This document shows positions 8,557 to 16,467 of a stretch of DNA of 64,000 nucleotides, piece after piece. The notes under the pieces are model-generated. The model was not told where the DNA came from and did not search any database. It saw nothing but the letters and a program-made list of their open reading frames with translations. Each line of letters begins with the position of its first letter. Within the stretch, counting starts at the first letter, position 1. Both the position numbers and the translations under genes were made by a program. This DNA comes from Balneolaceae bacterium (GTDB taxonomy: Bacteria > Bacteroidota > Rhodothermia > Balneolales > Balneolaceae). Where the stretch lies: contig JAXHMK010000013.1 of NCBI GenBank assembly GCA_034521495.1, forward strand, positions 1 to 64,000. The letters run 5' to 3'.

Positions 8557-10164
8557 TCATAATCCTACATTATCTTTCAAACCGGTAGATAATGACTTCC
8601 ACCAATAGCTGAAAATTGATTTTGTTCGTTTGCGTTCTTTGGAAACTTCACCTCTGCGGAATGGATCTTGATCATTATCCTCCTTTATTTTTATCAAATT
8701 TGCAAGCATTGTTTTAAACCACCGGCTGCCTCCATCGTTTACATTCTCGGTATTGAGTACGGCAATTTTCAGATCGCTGTACACAAGTTGGGTCCAGCCG
8801 GATGCAGAGTCTGCGCCGAGATTCATCAAAAATTGCAGGGAATGAATGGTGCCCCGCTCAGCACGAACAAGTCCCACCGGTTCCAGGATCGGGTTTAGTT
8901 GGGCGGCTTGCATGCCGGCAAGCGTTCCCCGCACAGTATGGTCTCCGTTCTCATCCATAGGAAATACAAAATGAGCATCCAGTTCTGCGCTTCCCATCAC
9001 GTCCGATGTTACATCCAGGGTAATTTCATGTCCCCCGCTAATGGTCGTTGAGTCGTTCGTTACGTTGGCAAACACGCCATTCACGTTTGCAAACGTAACG
9101 GTTCCAGGCCGATCCACATCCGGCAGATGCTCGCTGTAACTGATTTCGGATTGGTTGATTGCAATAGTGTCTATAGTAACGGGAAAATTGAGATTTTTGA
9201 ACGCTACATGAGGAAACGTCTTCACCCGATCAGGATCATCCGGCAGAAGTTTACTGTGAAAAACGTCCAGGTTTGCCTTGTCGATAATCAATTTTTCGGC
9301 GATGAAGTTGCCCGTGTTGACCGAATCAATATTGAGATTTTCAAGACTTACCTGATCCACGGTTAAAGAAATCCTGTCTTGTTGATGACCAATCTGCTGT
9401 GCAAACTCGTACCGGGGATACTTCGGTATCAATTTCAGTGAATCGATCGAAGCAATATTTTTAGCAGTGGAATATTCGGTTTGATGAGATTCGAGTGTAT
9501 AAAGACCGTTTTTAAAAGCATACCGGATCTTTCCGGTTGATGTTGTAACCGATTCAAAGTTAAAAAAAGGAGAGGTGAGCCTGCTTGATGAATCAACCCG
9601 AACTCCTGAAATTGTCAAGTCAAAATTATGGAGTTCAGCCCTGGAACTGTCCTGCCCGGAGATTTGAACAATCACTGAACCGTCCTCAACGGTAAACCGA
9701 TCAACAATAACATCCGGTGGTTTTATTAGGTTTGAAGAATCATCTTGCCGGTTCAGAAATGCAAGAGAATCCGGACTGTTTTCTATAAGAGTTACAACAG
9801 GATGGATCAGTTGAACATCGCCAAGGTTTACAGATCCATTCAGCAGATATGAAAGAAATTGTATGCCGGTGACTGACAATTGATCGAAGTCAACTTTGGG
9901 AGCAGTAGATGATGAGTTGGTGGGGTGAAGGCTCACATCATTCAGCTCCATTTTACGATTCCAGACACTGAGAGAAAGCTCCCCGACATTCATTTCATAT
10001 TGATTTTGAGTCTGTTGATTTACTGCATCAACAAGCCGGCTTTCAACAAAATCATCTATGTAAAAACTCAGAAAAATCTGGATTCCGGCAAGAATAAGCA
10101 GGATGACTATGGCAATTGTCAGCCCGATCTTGAGTAATTTACGGCGGGTATCTCCGGAACTCAT
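8557..10164 (-). CDS. AsmA-like / DUF748 family protein
   Basis: 535-residue protein with an N-terminal membrane helix (residues ~13-33) and a long periplasmic part of repeating beta strands. Segments such as MNVGELSLSVWNRKMEL, VNLGDVQLIHPVVTLIE and IVDRFTVEDGSVIVQISG have the regular strand-turn pattern of DUF748/AsmA proteins that act at the inner face of the outer membrane. Length is at the short end for the family. It precedes the AI-2E and DedA genes on the same strand with a 99-bp gap. The C-terminus (RRGEVSKERKRTKS) is basic. Role in envelope homeostasis is inference. Confidence 0.8.
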   Translation of the reverse strand: MSSGDTRRKLLKIGLTIAIVILLILAGIQIFLSFYIDDFVESRLVDAVNQQTQNQYEMNVGELSLSVWNRKMELNDVSLHPTNSSSTAPKVDFDQLSVTGIQFLSYLLNGSVNLGDVQLIHPVVTLIENSPDSLAFLNRQDDSSNLIKPPDVIVDRFTVEDGSVIVQISGQDSSRAELHNFDLTISGVRVDSSSRLTSPFFNFESVTTSTGKIRYAFKNGLYTLESHQTEYSTAKNIASIDSLKLIPKYPRYEFAQQIGHQQDRISLTVDQVSLENLNIDSVNTGNFIAEKLIIDKANLDVFHSKLLPDDPDRVKTFPHVAFKNLNFPVTIDTIAINQSEISYSEHLPDVDRPGTVTFANVNGVFANVTNDSTTISGGHEITLDVTSDVMGSAELDAHFVFPMDENGDHTVRGTLAGMQAAQLNPILEPVGLVRAERGTIHSLQFLMNLGADSASGWTQLVYSDLKIAVLNTENVNDGGSRWFKTMLANLIKIKEDNDQDPFRRGEVSKERKRTKSIFSYWWKSLSTGLKDNVGL

Positions 10165-10230
10165 GATTCTATTTTCCTCTTAAGAATTTTTTAAATCCCA
10201 AGCTGCTGATATCATAAAAAAAAACACTTT

Positions 10231-10359
10231 GAAGGCTTTGCAAAACCGTGGGTATGCGTCAATCTGAACTCGATTCAGATTCTCCATTCGTCTTTATAGC
10301 CAGTATCAGGAGATCCTGAATCAAGTTCAGGATGACGGTCATAGTTTTGCAAAGCCTTC
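10231..10359 (-). mobile_element. R1 MITE-like element, copy 3
   Basis: 129-bp form, opposite orientation to copy 1, with ends GAAGGCTTTGCAAAAC and its complement. Flanked by ACTTT at 10226-10230 and 10360-10364. It lacks the ~20-bp C/G-rich stretch that distinguishes the 148-149 bp form. Confidence 0.88.
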
Positions 10360-10445
10360 ACTTTATGATATAGTTGGATGTTAAAATATAGTAACAAAAT
10401 TTTTAGAAAGTGTGATGGTTCAACTGAAGCCCGTGCACTTACTTG

Positions 10446-10823
10446 TTACTCTTTTTTCAGAACAGCAATAAATAGAAATATCCACCCAAGAATAAAAGCA
10501 ACACCGCCGATGGGAGTAATAGCTCCGAGCCATCCGATATCCAAAAGCGTGAGGAGATAGAGGCTGCCTGAAAAGATGAGAATACCGGCGATCAGGGAGT
10601 ACCCACTCCATTTCATCCATTTGTTGTTGATGTGGTATGAGACAGTGCCAACGATCAATAAACCAAGTGCATGATAGAAGTGGTATTGAACGGCAGTTTG
10701 ATACACTTCAAAGCGCTGCGGAGTTAACATTCCCTCAACAATGTGAGCGCCAAATGCTCCGAAAACTACTGCAAGTGCCATGAAGATTGCGCCGATTTCG
10801 AGAAATTTTTTAGGTTGATTCAT
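10446..10823 (-). CDS. DUF423 family membrane protein (YwdK-like)
   Basis: 125-residue, four-helix inner-membrane protein of the DUF423 family. The signature GAFGAHIVEGMLTPQRFEVY (residues ~22-41), the HFYHALGLL helix and the closing ITPIGGVAFILGWIFLF (with the conserved TPIGG) are all present and the length is typical. Function of the family is unknown. It stands alone between R1 copy 3 and a pair of R2 elements. Confidence 0.92.
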   Translation of the reverse strand: MNQPKKFLEIGAIFMALAVVFGAFGAHIVEGMLTPQRFEVYQTAVQYHFYHALGLLIVGTVSYHINNKWMKWSGYSLIAGILIFSGSLYLLTLLDIGWLGAITPIGGVAFILGWIFLFIAVLKKE

Positions 10824-10828
10824 ATTAA

Positions 10829-10968
10829 GTACAACGGGCAGCCTGCCCGTTTCTATTATTCTATATTAAGTTTCATACAATTATTCGGGCCAATCCGTCA
10901 GTATCAATCGAAAAGGGTTATTTTGTCTTAACGAAGTATCCTGGAGCCGGAGAAGCTCTCCGGTGTAC
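10829..10968. repeat. R2 element (GTAC paired-hairpin), copy 1
   Basis: 140-bp element starting GTAC + hairpin ACGGGCAGCCTGCCCGT and ending hairpin GCCGGAGAAGCTCTCCGG + TGTAC. The interior is unlike other copies. It begins 6 bp from the DUF423 start codon and may therefore lie over that gene's promoter region. Confidence 0.75.
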
Positions 10969-10971
10969 TAT

Positions 10972-11113
10972 GTACAACGGACAGCCTGTCCGTTACTACA
11001 AATTGTTAAAAGGGTTTGATATATCGGTTCGGGTTTATCCAAAAAATTCATCATAATTGAGGGTCATAAAACTTGTTATATTCAATCAGTGCCGGAGAAG
11101 CTCTCCGGCGTAC
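10972..11113. repeat. R2 element (GTAC paired-hairpin), copy 2
   Basis: 142-bp element directly after copy 1 (3 bp apart). Left hairpin ACGGACAGCCTGTCCGT differs from copy 1 by an A/T pair in place of G/C, a compensated change. Right end GCCGGAGAAGCTCTCCGGC + GTAC finishes 2 bp before the stop codon of the convergently read SelA-like gene (complement at 11116). Confidence 0.78.
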
Positions 11114-11115
11114 GT

Positions 11116-12333
11116 TTATGCCATAGCATTTTCCAGTTCCTCTTTCAGCCGTTTGGCTACAATGCCAACCTCCTCCGGCTGCATCATAAACACACTGACC
11201 TCAACCGATTCATCGCCTCCAAACGTAACAATAGATGGATACCCGCTTTCCAGATTTTCACGCAGCTTGGGAGGTGTAATTTGGATCGTTTCCTGATCCC
11301 ATTTGATGGACAGATGGGGAACATGATTGGCAACGGGAAACACATAATGATTCGTCTCTACGGATGGAACAGTACTCACAGCCTCATCAATTCGGGCTAC
11401 ACGATTTTCCCACTCTTTCCAGTCTTTCTCATGATCGCGTTCAAGATATTTTTCCAACGCTACCATCATTGCTAAGATCTCCTCTTTATTCACTTTCATG
11501 CCACGCCCAATGGTATCACTGTGTGGAACCGTGTTGAGCCGAGCCGCTTCAATCAACTCCTTTCGGCCGAACAGCAACCCGGCACTCTGTGGCCCCCGAA
11601 TGGCTTTTCCGCCCGAGAAGGTTACAAGGTCGAATCCAATTTCTGTGTATTTAAAAAGGTTTTCAACAGGAGGAACATCAGCCGCCGCATCGATAAATGT
11701 GGGGACATTGTGATTTTTGCCAATCTGAACAAACTGCTCATGACTTACGCTATGCTCGCCGGCGGCGTTAAAAAAGAGCATCATCACCGTCCGGTCATTA
11801 ATCGCGTTTTCCATCTCTTGCGGACCGTCCACTTCAACCATTTTTATGCCCGTATTCCGAACGGCATGATCGTAGCCAAAACGGTGGGTTTTTTGAATAA
11901 TCACTTCCAATTGTTCTCCGGGCAGATTGGGCAGTGTCCGAATTTTTTCAGGGTCTTTACCCGTAATCGTTGCAGCTGTACCCAGTGTTAATGCAGAAGC
12001 TGCACCTGCCGTCACCATTGCCCCCTCGCATTTCAGCATCTCTGCAATTCGCTCGCCGACTTTGTCTTGCAACTCATTCAAATCCACAAACTGTTGAGAA
12101 GCATAATTGTATGCTTCAATCACTTCCGGGTGCATCAGCGATCCCGACTTCGCCGTAATCGTGCCCCAGGCATTAATAAACGGTTTCACTCCCAGTTCTG
12201 TGAAGAAATCGCGGCTGTATTTCGGCCGAGTCAATTTTTCACCTGATACTTTTCTGATCGCATTTGATCCCGCAAGCCCACCCATAAACGGAAGAGTTGC
12301 AAGCATTTTTAACATCGTTCGTCGGTTTAACAT
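11116..12333 (-). CDS. Exported PLP-dependent lyase, SelA / D-glucosaminate-6-P ammonia-lyase-like
   Basis: 405-residue fold-type I PLP enzyme of the branch that includes DgaE (D-glucosaminate-6-phosphate ammonia-lyase) and SelA. Visible motifs: the start of the fold VKPFINAWGTIT, the Gly/Ala-rich cofactor segment AMVTAGAASALTLGTAA near residue 100-120, and the Schiff-base lysine in VTFSGGKAIRGPQSAG near residue 240. Unusually for such an enzyme it begins with a twin-arginine signal (MLNRRTMLKML, hydrophobic core, cut near GSNA), so a periplasmic location is predicted. Last gene of the reverse-strand operon with two RidA genes and an amidohydrolase. A lyase releasing an enamine/imine would suit the RidA neighbours. 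Substrate unknown. Confidence 0.82.
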   Translation of the reverse strand: MLNRRTMLKMLATLPFMGGLAGSNAIRKVSGEKLTRPKYSRDFFTELGVKPFINAWGTITAKSGSLMHPEVIEAYNYASQQFVDLNELQDKVGERIAEMLKCEGAMVTAGAASALTLGTAATITGKDPEKIRTLPNLPGEQLEVIIQKTHRFGYDHAVRNTGIKMVEVDGPQEMENAINDRTVMMLFFNAAGEHSVSHEQFVQIGKNHNVPTFIDAAADVPPVENLFKYTEIGFDLVTFSGGKAIRGPQSAGLLFGRKELIEAARLNTVPHSDTIGRGMKVNKEEILAMMVALEKYLERDHEKDWKEWENRVARIDEAVSTVPSVETNHYVFPVANHVPHLSIKWDQETIQITPPKLRENLESGYPSIVTFGGDESVEVSVFMMQPEEVGIVAKRLKEELENAMA

Positions 12334-12368
12334 TGGTTTATTTTTGATTAAAAAATTAGGGGTTTTAA

Positions 12369-12504
12369 GTCTCCCCTTGAGGGGAGACAGAGTTTTTCAA
12401 ATGTTCTTGAAAAACTCAGAGGGGTGTTAACGGCACGAGTCTTGAGACATCCCCCGAGTTCATTCGCTATACGCTCATTTCACTTTCCCCCTTCAAAGGG
12501 GGAA
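12369..12504. repeat. R3 repeat (CCCC-type palindromic element)
   Basis: About 135 bp with ends GTCTCCCCTTGAGGGGAGAC and TTTCCCCCTTCAAAGGGGGAA, each itself a palindrome, and internal GACATCCCCCGAGTTC. Its close relative is at 13096-13234. The right end touches the stop codon of the ridA gene, so it fills the whole gap between two operon genes. Confidence 0.75.
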
Positions 12505-12505
12505 T

Positions 12506-13066
12506 TTAATCCACAACCTCCACAATCATCTCAATTTCTACGGGAATATTACTTGGCAAGGAGCCCATCCCAACCGCAGATCTCGCATGTTTTCCGCGAT
12601 CACCAAAAACTTCAACCATCAAATCAGAAAAACCGTTGATAACCTGTGGATGGTCGCCAAAAGTGGGTTCAGCATTCACCATCCCCAGCACTTTTACAAT
12701 TCGTTTTACTTTGTTCAAATCGCCAATCTCAGCCTTCAGGGAATTGATGAGAGAAATTCCTGTCAATCGAGCGGCTTCTTTGGCTTCTTCAACGGTAATC
12801 TGATCCGTACCCACACGGCCGGTAACAAGTCCTCCTTCTGGTTTGTCGGGACCATGACCTGAGAGAAATATGAGATTTCCGGTTCGAACAGCTTTCACAT
12901 AATTCGCAACCGGTGGAGTTGGAGGGCTCAGTTCAATTCCCAGCTCCGAAATTCGCTCCTCCACATCGTAATCATAGAGGTTTTCTGAATTGGTTTGATT
13001 GTCGGGTTTTGCACATGTCATAGTAAAAAGTGGGATTAGGATTAATAGGGTTACATTTTTTAGCAT
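12506..13066 (-). CDS. RidA family protein, lipoprotein-anchored
   Basis: Rid family enamine/imine deaminases hydrolyse reactive intermediates released by PLP enzymes. The mature domain shows LIFLSGHGPDKPEGG, GRVGTDQITVEEAKEAARLTG, NLNKVKRIVKVLGMVNAEP-like pattern and the C-terminal ARSAVGMGSLPSNIPVEIEM with the conserved arginine and the G-LP-x-x-x-VE-E motif. I place the start at ATG 13066 because it gives MLKNVTLLILIPLFTMTC, a lipoprotein signal with a lipobox cysteine at residue 18; the longer frame to 13144 reads through an R3 repeat. A lipid-anchored RidA is unusual. 186 residues. Confidence 0.85.
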   Translation of the reverse strand: MLKNVTLLILIPLFTMTCAKPDNQTNSENLYDYDVEERISELGIELSPPTPPVANYVKAVRTGNLIFLSGHGPDKPEGGLVTGRVGTDQITVEEAKEAARLTGISLINSLKAEIGDLNKVKRIVKVLGMVNAEPTFGDHPQVINGFSDLMVEVFGDRGKHARSAVGMGSLPSNIPVEIEMIVEVVD

Positions 13067-13095
13067 AAACAAGAAATAGGTTGAGGGTTTAAAAA

Positions 13096-13234
13096 TCTCC
13101 CTTTGAGGGGAGACATGATTTCTCAATTGTTCTTGAGAAATCAAGAGGGGTGTCTGCGTGGTGCGGTGACATCCCCCGAGTTCTCCCGATTCTGATAAAT
13201 CAGATCGGTATCACTTTCCCCCTTCAAAGGGGGA
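13096..13234. repeat. R3 repeat
   Basis: Close relative of the element at 12369: CTCCCTTTGAGGGGAGACAT at the left, GACATCCCCCGAGTTCTCCC in the middle, TTTCCCCCTTCAAAGGGGGA at the right. It fills the gap between the lipoprotein RidA gene and the amidohydrolase gene. Confidence 0.75.
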
Positions 13235-13238
13235 TTTA

Positions 13239-14504
13239 TTATTCCTCAAAAGGAGTAGCTGCCAGTCCATTCAGATCCCAAACTACACTCCCGGCGCGAA
13301 TGGTCAGTTCCGGTTGTAGTTTTTGAGATCCGGGGAGGCTGAATCCACGGGAATCAATAAACCCGAAATCTCCTTCTTGAAGACTAAAAACGGCAATATC
13401 CGCAACGGCACCTTCACTTAAATGTCCCAGTTCTTCGCGCTGAATAACCTGTGCCGGTTTCCAGGTGGATGCCTCAATAACTTCATTCAAAGTCATCCCA
13501 AGATTCATAAATTTAGACATCAGATTCGCCATATTTTTCATACCGCCATTCATACTGCCGATGTGAATATCCGTGCTGATGGTATTTGGCCACAATCCCT
13601 GCTCAATCGCCGGAACGGCTACACTGTAAAAGAAGCTGCCTCCTCCGTGGCCCACATCAAAAATGATTCCATTTTCCTGGGCCTCCAGCATACCATCACG
13701 CAGTTGATCGTTTTCATCAATTACCGCCTGCCGGACTTCCACACCACCGCCATAAACATGTGTGTAGATGTCTCCGGGACGCAGAATATCATTCACAAGA
13801 CTGTCAATCGGAAGCGGCGGAATAGCTCCGCCAAAATCTACCATCACCGGGATGTTTGATTTTTCGGCTGCAGTGACCGTTCTGCGATAGGGCTCCCAAT
13901 CTCTGCCGTTGTAGTGAGCAATTTTAACTCCTACAATCTCAGAGTGTTGATTTGCAATAATCGAGGTCATTCTCGGATCCATATCCGCAAGATTCTGTTC
14001 GGGCGCGCCACTCATACCATCGCCCACAATGTTGATAAACGCCAGAACGCGGGTTTGTGACCGGTCAATCACCTGGTCTTTGAACTGCTGAAAATTTCTC
14101 CAACCAGCACCGCCAACATCCACCACGGTGGTTACACCGGATCGAAATGTAAAACCATCCGGGGGAAGTGCATTAAAACCATCGCTGTAGGCGCGATAAG
14201 GTTCCGTACCGTAGAAATTGTGGCTGTGCATGTCTATCAGGCCGGGAGTGATATAGAGCCCGGAGGCGTCCACAACTTTCTTCGCCTCATTTTCCGGGAT
14301 ATTTGCTGCAACACGGGCAATGGTGTTACCGGAAATAGCGATATCAAAAACACCGTCAATCTCATTTCTTGAGTCTATGACATGTCCGTCTTTTAGCAGG
14401 AGATCATAATTCTGGGCAAACAGAAGGGATGGTAAAAGCAGGATTAGTGTGATGAATAACGAAGCGGTTTGTTTAAAATGAACCTTAAATAGTGAGCAGG
14501 TCAT
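13239..14504 (-). CDS. Exported amidohydrolase / deacetylase-type metallohydrolase
   Basis: 421-residue TIM-barrel metal hydrolase of the amidohydrolase superfamily, closest in pattern to the EF_0837-type group that sits beside DgaE-like lyases. Metal ligands visible: HSH in GLIDMHSHNF (residue ~92), VGVKIAHYN with a candidate carboxylated lysine (~198), YTHVYGGG (~248), DVGHGGGSFF (~287) and TDIHIGS with the last aspartate (~314). A Sec signal peptide (hydrophobic core SLFITLILLLPSLLFAQ, cut after AQ) predicts periplasmic location. 24 bp downstream of the second ridA gene and so in the same operon. Substrate unknown; an N-acyl amino acid, amino sugar or cyclic amide is plausible. Confidence 0.85.
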   Translation of the reverse strand: MTCSLFKVHFKQTASLFITLILLLPSLLFAQNYDLLLKDGHVIDSRNEIDGVFDIAISGNTIARVAANIPENEAKKVVDASGLYITPGLIDMHSHNFYGTEPYRAYSDGFNALPPDGFTFRSGVTTVVDVGGAGWRNFQQFKDQVIDRSQTRVLAFINIVGDGMSGAPEQNLADMDPRMTSIIANQHSEIVGVKIAHYNGRDWEPYRRTVTAAEKSNIPVMVDFGGAIPPLPIDSLVNDILRPGDIYTHVYGGGVEVRQAVIDENDQLRDGMLEAQENGIIFDVGHGGGSFFYSVAVPAIEQGLWPNTISTDIHIGSMNGGMKNMANLMSKFMNLGMTLNEVIEASTWKPAQVIQREELGHLSEGAVADIAVFSLQEGDFGFIDSRGFSLPGSQKLQPELTIRAGSVVWDLNGLAATPFEE

Positions 14505-14528
14505 AATTGCAAATAGTTTAGATTACGA

Positions 14529-15020
14529 TTAAAGAGCGGCAATACAGTCAATTTCAACCAGTGAATTTCCGGGTATTCCGCCGTGGCAGGAAACGGTTGT
14601 GCGAACAGGCGGGCTGTCTCCAAACCGACCGCGGTAGGCCGCATTCAAACCATCATAATCGCGGATATCATGAAGGTACACATTCACCTTCAGGACTCTG
14701 TCCATGGATGACCCCGCTTCTTCAAGAGCTTCTTCAATCTGATCTAATACCGAATTGGTATGAACCGTAATATCTCCCTCTCCGTGTTCGCCTTTTCCGG
14801 CTACGTACACAAGGCCGTCATGAATTTTTACGCTTGAAAAAAGCGGAACTTCGCCTTGTTGATTTTTACCGGTAATGGATGTAATCGGTTTAGAAGATTC
14901 TTCACTTGAAGCAGCTTTTGCCTGTGAGATTCCGAAAAGTCCGGCACCGGCAGCCAGGAGTCCACTAAACATTGATTTGATGGCAGATTTTCGTGTTGTT
15001 TTTTGGGTGTTGTGATCCAT
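14529..15020 (-). CDS. RidA family protein with export signal
   Basis: 163-residue RidA-fold protein. N-terminus has TTRKSAIKSMFSG followed by a hydrophobic stretch ending ISQAKAA, a Tat-like or Sec signal with an imperfect R-K pair. The Rid domain shows VKIHDGLVYVAGKG, TNSVLDQIEEALEEAGSSMD, VLKVNVYLHDIRDY and the C-terminal PVRTTVSCHGGIPGNSLVEI, including the conserved Arg and IPG-x-x-VEI. First gene of the lyase/RidA/amidohydrolase unit if the promoter lies in the R3-containing gap upstream. Two RidA proteins of different anchoring in one operon is noteworthy. Confidence 0.85.
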   Translation of the reverse strand: MDHNTQKTTRKSAIKSMFSGLLAAGAGLFGISQAKAASSEESSKPITSITGKNQQGEVPLFSSVKIHDGLVYVAGKGEHGEGDITVHTNSVLDQIEEALEEAGSSMDRVLKVNVYLHDIRDYDGLNAAYRGRFGDSPPVRTTVSCHGGIPGNSLVEIDCIAAL

Positions 15021-15060
15021 TTGTTTTGAGCTGTTTATTTGAATTTAAGTTGGTTAATAA

Positions 15061-15195
15061 ATTCCCCCTTTGAAGGGGGAGAAATCAACAAAGTTGGTTC
15101 AGGGGGGATGACTTTTATGTCTTCATTCAATAACTAAATTTGTTAATTGTTTTCAGGATTGGCCATCCCCCATTGCCCCCTTCGAAGGGGGACAC
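15061..15195. repeat. R3 repeat
   Basis: Ends TTCCCCCTTTGAAGGGGGAG and GCCCCCTTCGAAGGGGGACA, with internal AAGTTGGTTCAGGGGGGATGA and GCCATCCCCCATTG. Nearest relative is at 47413-47545. It occupies the gap before the SMP-30 gene; the remaining ~190 bp to 15384 show nothing I recognise. Confidence 0.75.
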
Positions 15196-15384
15196 TTTTG
15201 AATTAAAATCATCGACCTGTAATGTACTTCCGACAGGATAGATTTACAAAATGAAGATCGGCTCGGCGAGCCGATGTATGTAGCAGTGCTTGCTGAGCAA
15301 TGAAATCCTTTTTTTACCCAAAAAATCTATACTGGCGCAAGTTTGTCCCTGGGGATCTCTATAAGGTAACTTACACTTTACTAT

Positions 15385-16311
15385 TCAAGATCTATCAAAC
15401 AACTTCCAGCTTCTTCCCGGTGTATCTGTTCTGAACAGCTGGATATTTCCAATATCGGCAACGGTGCAGTAAACAGTTTTACCATCCGGCCCGCCAAACG
15501 CAAGATTGGTAATGTTTTTTCCGTCCGCCATCTTAATTTCACGAATAATTTCTCCCTCCGGCGAAACGATTACAACCGTGCCTTTGCTGTGGCGGGTGAT
15601 ATAAAGGTTTCCTTTTTGATCACATCGCATTCCATCTAATCCAAAATCGGGGAATTCTATCAAAATTCGTTTGTTGCTGATCTCTCCAGCTTCAGACAGA
15701 TCGTACTGCCACACTTTTCGCTGAACCGATTCACCTACATAAAGCTTCTTCTCATCCGCACTGACCTCTACGCCATTGGTCGTTCCCATATTTTCTTCAA
15801 GTAGTGTTGTGGTTCCGTTCGTATCAATCCGCCAAAGCTGACCGGTGGATTCACTCCAATTGGGATCACTCGCGTACAAAATATCATTGGCTCCGATTGC
15901 CAGGTCGTTGGGTTGATTCATTCTTGGTTCATGCGCAAATACAGAGATCTCTTTCGAATCCATATCCACTTTCAGCACATTGTGATTCACATAATCCGCC
16001 AGGAACATTTCACCCCGGCTGTTAAATCGAATTCCGTTGGCAATGCTCCCATCAGACAGTTCTATAAAAACAGAGCCATTTCCACCTGGTGTGATTTTTC
16101 CGATGGTTCCCTGCCGGGCAAAATTCACAGCGTAGAGATTTCCATCTGTATCCACGGCCGGCCCTTCCGCACCGGATGTAAAACTGCCCGGCTCCGTAAA
16201 ATGAGTGACTTCAAAAAGTTCCTGTTTGCTGATTTTCGGTAAAGCGGATAAAAGTGAAGGTGCTGCTAAAACTGATCCTCCGATTACTTTTAAAAATCTC
16301 CGTCTGTTCAT
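15385..16311 (-). CDS. SMP-30/gluconolactonase/LRE family protein, Tat-exported
   Basis: 308-residue six-bladed beta-propeller of the SMP-30/gluconolactonase family, which opens sugar lactones. It starts with a textbook twin-arginine signal MNRRRFLKVIGGSVLAAPSL. Propeller motifs: GAEGPAVDTDGNLYAVNF near residue 48, MNQPNDLAIGANDILYASD with the metal-ligand N-D near 130, TTNGVEVSADEKKLYVGES near 180 and LDGMRCDQKGNLYITRHS near 220. It diverges from the PQQ dehydrogenase gene across a 156-bp gap. A sugar dehydrogenase making a lactone and a lactonase opening it form a standard periplasmic pair. Confidence 0.88.
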   Translation of the reverse strand: MNRRRFLKVIGGSVLAAPSLLSALPKISKQELFEVTHFTEPGSFTSGAEGPAVDTDGNLYAVNFARQGTIGKITPGGNGSVFIELSDGSIANGIRFNSRGEMFLADYVNHNVLKVDMDSKEISVFAHEPRMNQPNDLAIGANDILYASDPNWSESTGQLWRIDTNGTTTLLEENMGTTNGVEVSADEKKLYVGESVQRKVWQYDLSEAGEISNKRILIEFPDFGLDGMRCDQKGNLYITRHSKGTVVIVSPEGEIIREIKMADGKNITNLAFGGPDGKTVYCTVADIGNIQLFRTDTPGRSWKLFDRS

Positions 16312-16467
16312 GTAAGTATCTGCGTTTATTAGATTGAATTCTATTATATGTTTTCATGTCGTCATTACGAGGAATAACCATCATGAAAAATATTCAATTC
16401 GAATATGTGCTCGAACTTATATATTTATTACCTAATTTTCCGATGCTAATTTTCAGGGATTCTTTTT

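Noticed and set aside
13067-13144. Upstream extension of the first RidA gene
   Set aside because: The extra codons come from an R3 repeat; the ATG at 13066 gives a proper lipoprotein signal.
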